Part shown: one piece after another, positions 33,297-36,220 of the stretch | Layout of the letters: each line of letters starts with the position of its first letter | Position numbering within the stretch: the stretch's first letter is position 1 | Source of the DNA: Desulfovibrio sp. | GTDB taxonomy: Bacteria; Desulfobacterota; Desulfovibrionia; Desulfovibrionales; Desulfovibrionaceae | Direction: 5' to 3' | Length of the DNA: 36,220 nucleotides | Assembly: GCA_031288535.1 (NCBI GenBank) | Contig: JAITRF010000037.1 | Location: forward strand, 1 to 36,220 | The notes under the pieces: generated by a model | What the model saw: only the letters and a program-made list of their open reading frames with translations | Told to the model about the DNA's origin: nothing | The model's database searches: none | Program-made: the position numbers and the translations under genes

Positions 33297-34604
33297 ATGC
33301 CAGAAATCAAAAAAGAGAATCCGAAAGGGATACATCACATACCTGTGTCGAAGCTCAAACCCGACATGCATAAAGAGAATATGAGGGGATTACGCCACGT
33401 ACACGTGGCGGAACTCAAACCCGGCATGTACGTGGTGGATGCCGGCATAACCTGGGCCAGCAGGCCCTATCTCTATATGAAGGAGGGGCTCGTCGCGACC
33501 GAGGAGCAGGCGCGGCGGATAGCGGACGAGGGCTACCTGGAGGCCTATATTGACCCCGCCCGCTCCACGCGGGACTTTGAAGTCACCCCTTTCAAGGAGA
33601 CCTTCAATCTTGAGCGGGCCGGCGAACCCTATCTTTTCAAGCCCCGGGTCCCCCTGGCCGAAGAGGTGAGCGCCGCGGCCGAGGTCCACGACGATACCGT
33701 CGGTTATGTGCGCAACTTCATGGACGACATCCGCACCGGCAAACTGGACATGTCTCCGGCCTTCGATTTTATGGGCAAAATCATGGAGAGCATGGAGCGC
33801 AACGTCAACGCCATGTTGAGCCTCTGCCGCCTGCGGCGCGTGGACAGTTACACTTACATGCACTGCGTGAATGTAAGCGTGTTCACGAGCATGTTTGCCC
33901 GCTACCAGGGAATGTCCGAAAAGGAAGTCCTGAGCCTCGGGTTGTCCGGTCTGTTCCATGACCTGGGCAAAGCGCTCATTCCCGCGCAAATCCTGAACGC
34001 GCCGCGTAAATTGAGCCCTCAGGAGCGCCTTATCATGAATTCCCACCCCACCTTGGGCTATGAGCAAATAAAGGACATCCAGGGCATAATCCCGGAAGTG
34101 CCCCTGGGGATGCTGCACCATCACGAAAAATACAATGGCGGCGGCTATCCTTCCAGTCTCTCCGGGGACGCCATATCCAAGACCGGCTACATAATCGCCC
34201 TGGCCGACGTCTACGACGCTTTGACCAGCAGGCGCGTCTACAAGGACGGGATGACCCCGCATCAGGCCCTGGGCATCATGTATGAAGAGATGCTCGGCAA
34301 GGATTTGCACCCGGAACTGCTGAACAAGTTCATCAAGATGCTCGGCGTGTATCCCATCGGCAGCGTGGTGGAGATGTCGGACGGCAGTTGGGGGGTTGTG
34401 AGCGGATGTAACGTGAACGCGCCGATCAGGCCCGTGGTCACTTTGATCCGGGACGCCAAAGGCCATGCGCTCCCGGAGACTGAAGTGGACCTCTCCGCCG
34501 CCGACGCCAGATTGAGCATCAAACGCTGCGTGCCGGCCGAGACCGCAGACATAAAACCGGCCCAGGTACTGCATCTGCCGCCAGGCGTGCCCGGACACGA
34601 TTAG
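33297..34604 (+). CDS. HD-GYP cyclic-di-GMP phosphodiesterase with DUF3391
   Basis: A 435-residue cytoplasmic protein. A DUF3391-like N-terminal domain (about 35-125, LKPGMYVVDAGITWASRPYL) precedes the HD-GYP domain (about 170-360). HD is at 221-222 (GLFHDLGK) and the full motif HHHEKYNGGGYP at 274-285, as expected of an active enzyme degrading c-di-GMP. The first 44 residues contain a diverged duplication: residues 5-24 and 25-44 align (ends KLKPDM and ELKPGM). The start at 33297 has GGAG 12 bases upstream. The gene is alone on this strand, divergent from the iron operon. It ends at a repeat. Confidence 0.93.
   Translation: MPEIKKENPKGIHHIPVSKLKPDMHKENMRGLRHVHVAELKPGMYVVDAGITWASRPYLYMKEGLVATEEQARRIADEGYLEAYIDPARSTRDFEVTPFKETFNLERAGEPYLFKPRVPLAEEVSAAAEVHDDTVGYVRNFMDDIRTGKLDMSPAFDFMGKIMESMERNVNAMLSLCRLRRVDSYTYMHCVNVSVFTSMFARYQGMSEKEVLSLGLSGLFHDLGKALIPAQILNAPRKLSPQERLIMNSHPTLGYEQIKDIQGIIPEVPLGMLHHHEKYNGGGYPSSLSGDAISKTGYIIALADVYDALTSRRVYKDGMTPHQALGIMYEEMLGKDLHPELLNKFIKMLGVYPIGSVVEMSDGSWGVVSGCNVNAPIRPVVTLIRDAKGHALPETEVDLSAADARLSIKRCVPAETADIKPAQVLHLPPGVPGHD
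33309..33428 (+). repeat. Diverged 60-bp tandem duplication at the start of the HD-GYP gene
   Basis: The units 33309-33368 and 33369-33428 align without gaps and share stretches such as AAAGAGAAT and CTCAAACCCG. Each unit encodes 20 residues. Confidence 0.8.
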
Positions 34605-34715
34605 AGCGGTTTACGCCCGAGATTGTCGCCTAACTGTGAAGCATTCAGCTTGGCGGCAATCTCGCGGCGGGGATTTGCAGGCAAATCTCCGCAGAGCGCT
34701 TTATGCATTTTCAAT
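34604..34715. repeat. Three-hairpin intergenic repeat after the HD-GYP gene
   Basis: AGAGCGGTTTACGCCC is followed by the stem GAGATTGTCGCC/GGCGGCAATCTC and then GGGGATTTGCAGGCAAATCTCC. It ends with TTATGCATTTTCAATCGG, which pairs in theme with the GAGCGGT module of other copies. It may end transcription of the HD-GYP gene. Confidence 0.65.
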
Positions 34716-34998
34716 CGGAATGGAAGGGGAATCTTCCGTGACAAAATGAGGAGTGAAGCGACGAGGCTTTGGCGCGGAAGATGCGCGATCCGCGCACCCT
34801 GGAACGCAGAGCGAAGCCCGGCTCGGCCGGGATCAGGAGGGCGGGGGTTCCCTCCCCCAAAGGCAACCAACTGGCTTGCCCTTGGCCGTGTTATCCCGTA
34901 TTTGTCAGATTATGAAAGATATGAAAGCTGCTCCTGTTTCCTGTTGGCGAGGCCATGATCCCGGAAAACGCTTCCTGCAAAGGAAGTCGTAACTATGT
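34716..34998. other. Gene-free stretch before the umuD-like fragment
   Basis: No supported gene. Short open frames here lack ribosome binding sites and family resemblance. The GC-rich 34757-34880 part looks like remnants of mixed origin. Confidence 0.4.
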
Positions 34999-35131
34999 GG
35001 CGGCATTTTCGTGCGATCTGCCGGAGATTCCATGATTCGGGCGAGGACACATGGCGGCGATCTGCTGGTGATGAATCGCTCACTGACCCCCGGCAACGGC
35101 AGTGTGGTCATTGCCGCCGTCGAGGGGAACG
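34999..35131 (+). pseudogene. umuD-like (S24 peptidase) gene fragment
   Basis: In one frame this translates to FVRSAGDSMIRARTHGGDLL followed by VMNRSLTPGNGSVVIAAVEG. That matches the core of UmuD/LexA-type S24 peptidases, including the nucleophile Ser in GDSM and the RSLTPxxGxVVIAA segment. The frame is stopped by TAA at about 34990 on the left. On the right it diverges after VEG, losing the catalytic Lys region. It is therefore a broken remnant. The right end coincides with the ribosome binding site of the APH gene, suggesting that insertion or deletion joined the two. Confidence 0.7.
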
Positions 35132-35134
35132 GAA

Positions 35135-35920
35135 ATGACGTTAACACCCATCTCACTTGAACAAATCGCATACCCCGATAAACTCCGACCATCTCTCTCT
35201 GGCGCGAAGCTGTACGACAGCAGTTGTTCGGACGCGGCGCGGGTGATCTTCATTGACAAAGACGGAGGCTACTTTCTGAAATCCGCGCCGAAAGGCTCAC
35301 TTGAGCGCGAAACCGTGTTGACCCGATATTTTCATGATAAAGGTCTGGCGGCAACTGTCCTCGCGTATATATCCGATGAACGCGATTGGCTGTTGACTGA
35401 GAAAATTTCCGGTGACAACTGCACGGTGAGCAAGTATCTCGAACAGCCGCAGCGACTATGTGACACGCTTGCGGAGCGGCTTGCCCTGCTCCACAGCTTG
35501 GATTGCCGGGACTGCCCGATTCCAAACCATACAGATCGATATCTCGCAAAAGCGACATGTAACAGACGCGCTGGCATATTCGACAAAGAACTGTTCCCGG
35601 ATAATTGGGGATACGCAAGCGCGGAAGAGGCATGGGAGGTTGTGGAAACGCACGGACATTCTCTCCAGACCGACACGCTCCTACACGGCGACTACTGTCT
35701 GCCGAATATTATCCTTGACGATTGGCGGTTCGGCGGGTTCGTCGACCTCGACAGCGGAGGCTCCGGTGACCGCCATGTTGATATATTTTGGGCGGTATGG
35801 ACGCTATTTTTCAATTTGAAAACGGATCAATACCGAGATCGGTTCATTGACGCTTACGGACGTGACAGGGTTAACGAGGATATGCTCCGCGTCGTCGCGG
35901 CAGTCGAGGTATTCGGATAG
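35135..35920 (+). CDS. APH(3')-like aminoglycoside phosphotransferase family protein
   Basis: A 261-residue kinase-fold protein. The ATP lysine lies in YFLKSAPKGSLERE (Lys49), the catalytic loop is HGDYCLPN (184-191, Asp186) and the metal Asp is in GGFVDLDSGG (Asp204), all at the usual APH(3') spacing. The length is typical (APH(3') about 260-270). I chose the ATG at 35135 (MTLTPISLEQI) with GAGGGGA upstream; an ATG at 35102 would add residues read from the umuD fragment. Base composition is lower in GC than most neighbours, and the gene lies between a broken umuD piece and an IS3-like end, so it was probably acquired. Resistance itself is not shown by sequence. Confidence 0.85.
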   Translation: MTLTPISLEQIAYPDKLRPSLSGAKLYDSSCSDAARVIFIDKDGGYFLKSAPKGSLERETVLTRYFHDKGLAATVLAYISDERDWLLTEKISGDNCTVSKYLEQPQRLCDTLAERLALLHSLDCRDCPIPNHTDRYLAKATCNRRAGIFDKELFPDNWGYASAEEAWEVVETHGHSLQTDTLLHGDYCLPNIILDDWRFGGFVDLDSGGSGDRHVDIFWAVWTLFFNLKTDQYRDRFIDAYGRDRVNEDMLRVVAAVEVFG

Positions 35921-36039
35921 GAATTTTTTCTTTTCTTCGACTCCAATAAGCAGTCTTACTTTGGTTCGTGGTCGGAACTGTCCTATCGCGGCAGTCCAAC
36001 GCACAAATCCCGGCAAGTGAAATTTTTGTATAAGGCAAG
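35921..36039. other. AT-rich gene-free stretch after the APH gene
   Basis: About 120 bases with no gene or clear terminator. A short run of T (35925-35938) follows the stop codon without a preceding strong hairpin. Confidence 0.4.
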
Positions 36040-36220
36040 GCTATTCTTCATTTTTCAGATATTCAGATTTTTTCAACGCATGCGTAAGCGTGGCACTTCC
36101 CGCTTACGAATGATTTGTCCTGCGCTGTGATGTTTTTTCCCTTTCATTGAAAGCCTCCTCGCCGTGTATACGGCTTACCGGCTCTCATTTGAAGTGGATC
36201 AGTTTATGGGGAGCAGGCCA
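36040..36220 (-). mobile_element. Broken end of an IS3-family insertion sequence
   Basis: Read on the minus strand from the window edge, the sequence starts TGGCCTGCTCCCCATAAAC, like the terminal inverted repeat of IS3-family elements (TG..CTG.CCCC). GAGGAGG and an ATG at 36147 follow. The ATG opens MKGKKHHSAGQIIRKREV, closely resembling the start of IS3-type OrfA (M.GKK.S.EQIIRKLRE). A codon appears missing in the IRKLRE part and the frame stops at 36073, so only a decayed start of the transposase gene remains. Confidence 0.5.

Noticed and set aside
34623-34958. Possible 111-residue protein downstream of the HD-GYP gene
   Set aside because: It starts inside a hairpin repeat, lacks a ribosome binding site, and resembles no family.
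35804-36016. Minus-strand 70-codon frame after the APH gene
   Set aside because: It overlaps the 3' end of the kinase gene antisense and has no recognisable features.

Overview
The window looks like chromosome from a GC-rich, Gram-negative, strictly anaerobic sulfur-metabolising bacterium, most likely a member of the Desulfovibrionaceae (Desulfovibrio/Bilophila-like). This rests on a tetraheme class III cytochrome c3, a Desulfovibrio-style outer-membrane porin, a probable sulfolactate sulfo-lyase, and the gene order ftsH-folP-cdaA-cdaR. This is an inference from gene families only; no marker gene for taxonomy is present.

Layout. 1-630: a doubtful small ORF and an AT-rich leader. 630-2208 (+): stator genes motA-motB. 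2380-7296 (+): tightly overlapping ftsH-folP-cdaA-cdaR(ybbR), covering membrane proteolysis, folate synthesis and c-di-AMP synthesis. 7441-12244 (-): suyA-suyB-tctC-tctA-tctB, read as uptake and desulfonation of a sulfonate (probably (R)-sulfolactate) to pyruvate and sulfite. It has a clear sigma-54 promoter and a divergent sigma-54 activator (12628-14340, +). 14442-15200 (-): an unaccompanied modA. 15641-16282 (+): an isochorismatase-like hydrolase. 16883-23961 (+): a four-gene block made of a FecR-domain secreted protein, a TPR/beta-barrel Slam-like outer-membrane protein, an MBL-GAF-HD-GYP protein, and a CHASE2 adenylate/guanylate cyclase. A (CA)27 microsatellite lies upstream of this block. 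24037-32603 (-): a Fur-box-preceded iron-transport operon of the Campylobacter P19/FTR1 type: porin, FTR1, P19, DUF2318 membrane protein, two FtsX-like permeases and an ABC ATPase. A cytochrome c3 sits at the end where thioredoxins are found in Campylobacter. 33297-34604 (+): an HD-GYP phosphodiesterase. 35000-36220: an acquired patch with a umuD-like fragment, an APH(3')-like kinase gene and what looks like a broken IS3-family end.

Many intergenic gaps are filled by a family of dispersed repeats built from perfect hairpins whose arm sequences differ between copies while pairing is kept. Two copies (19463-19612 and 33083-33231) are nearly identical over about 150 bp. A second repeat type occurs at 7311-7394 and, inverted, at 32955-33038.

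Most notable for follow-up: the FecR/Slam/MBL-HD-GYP/CHASE2-cyclase block behind a dinucleotide microsatellite, which may be a phase-variable surface-export and second-messenger system; the P19/FTR1 operon with a cytochrome c3 in the usual thioredoxin position; and the hairpin repeat family. No tRNA, rRNA or CRISPR array was seen.
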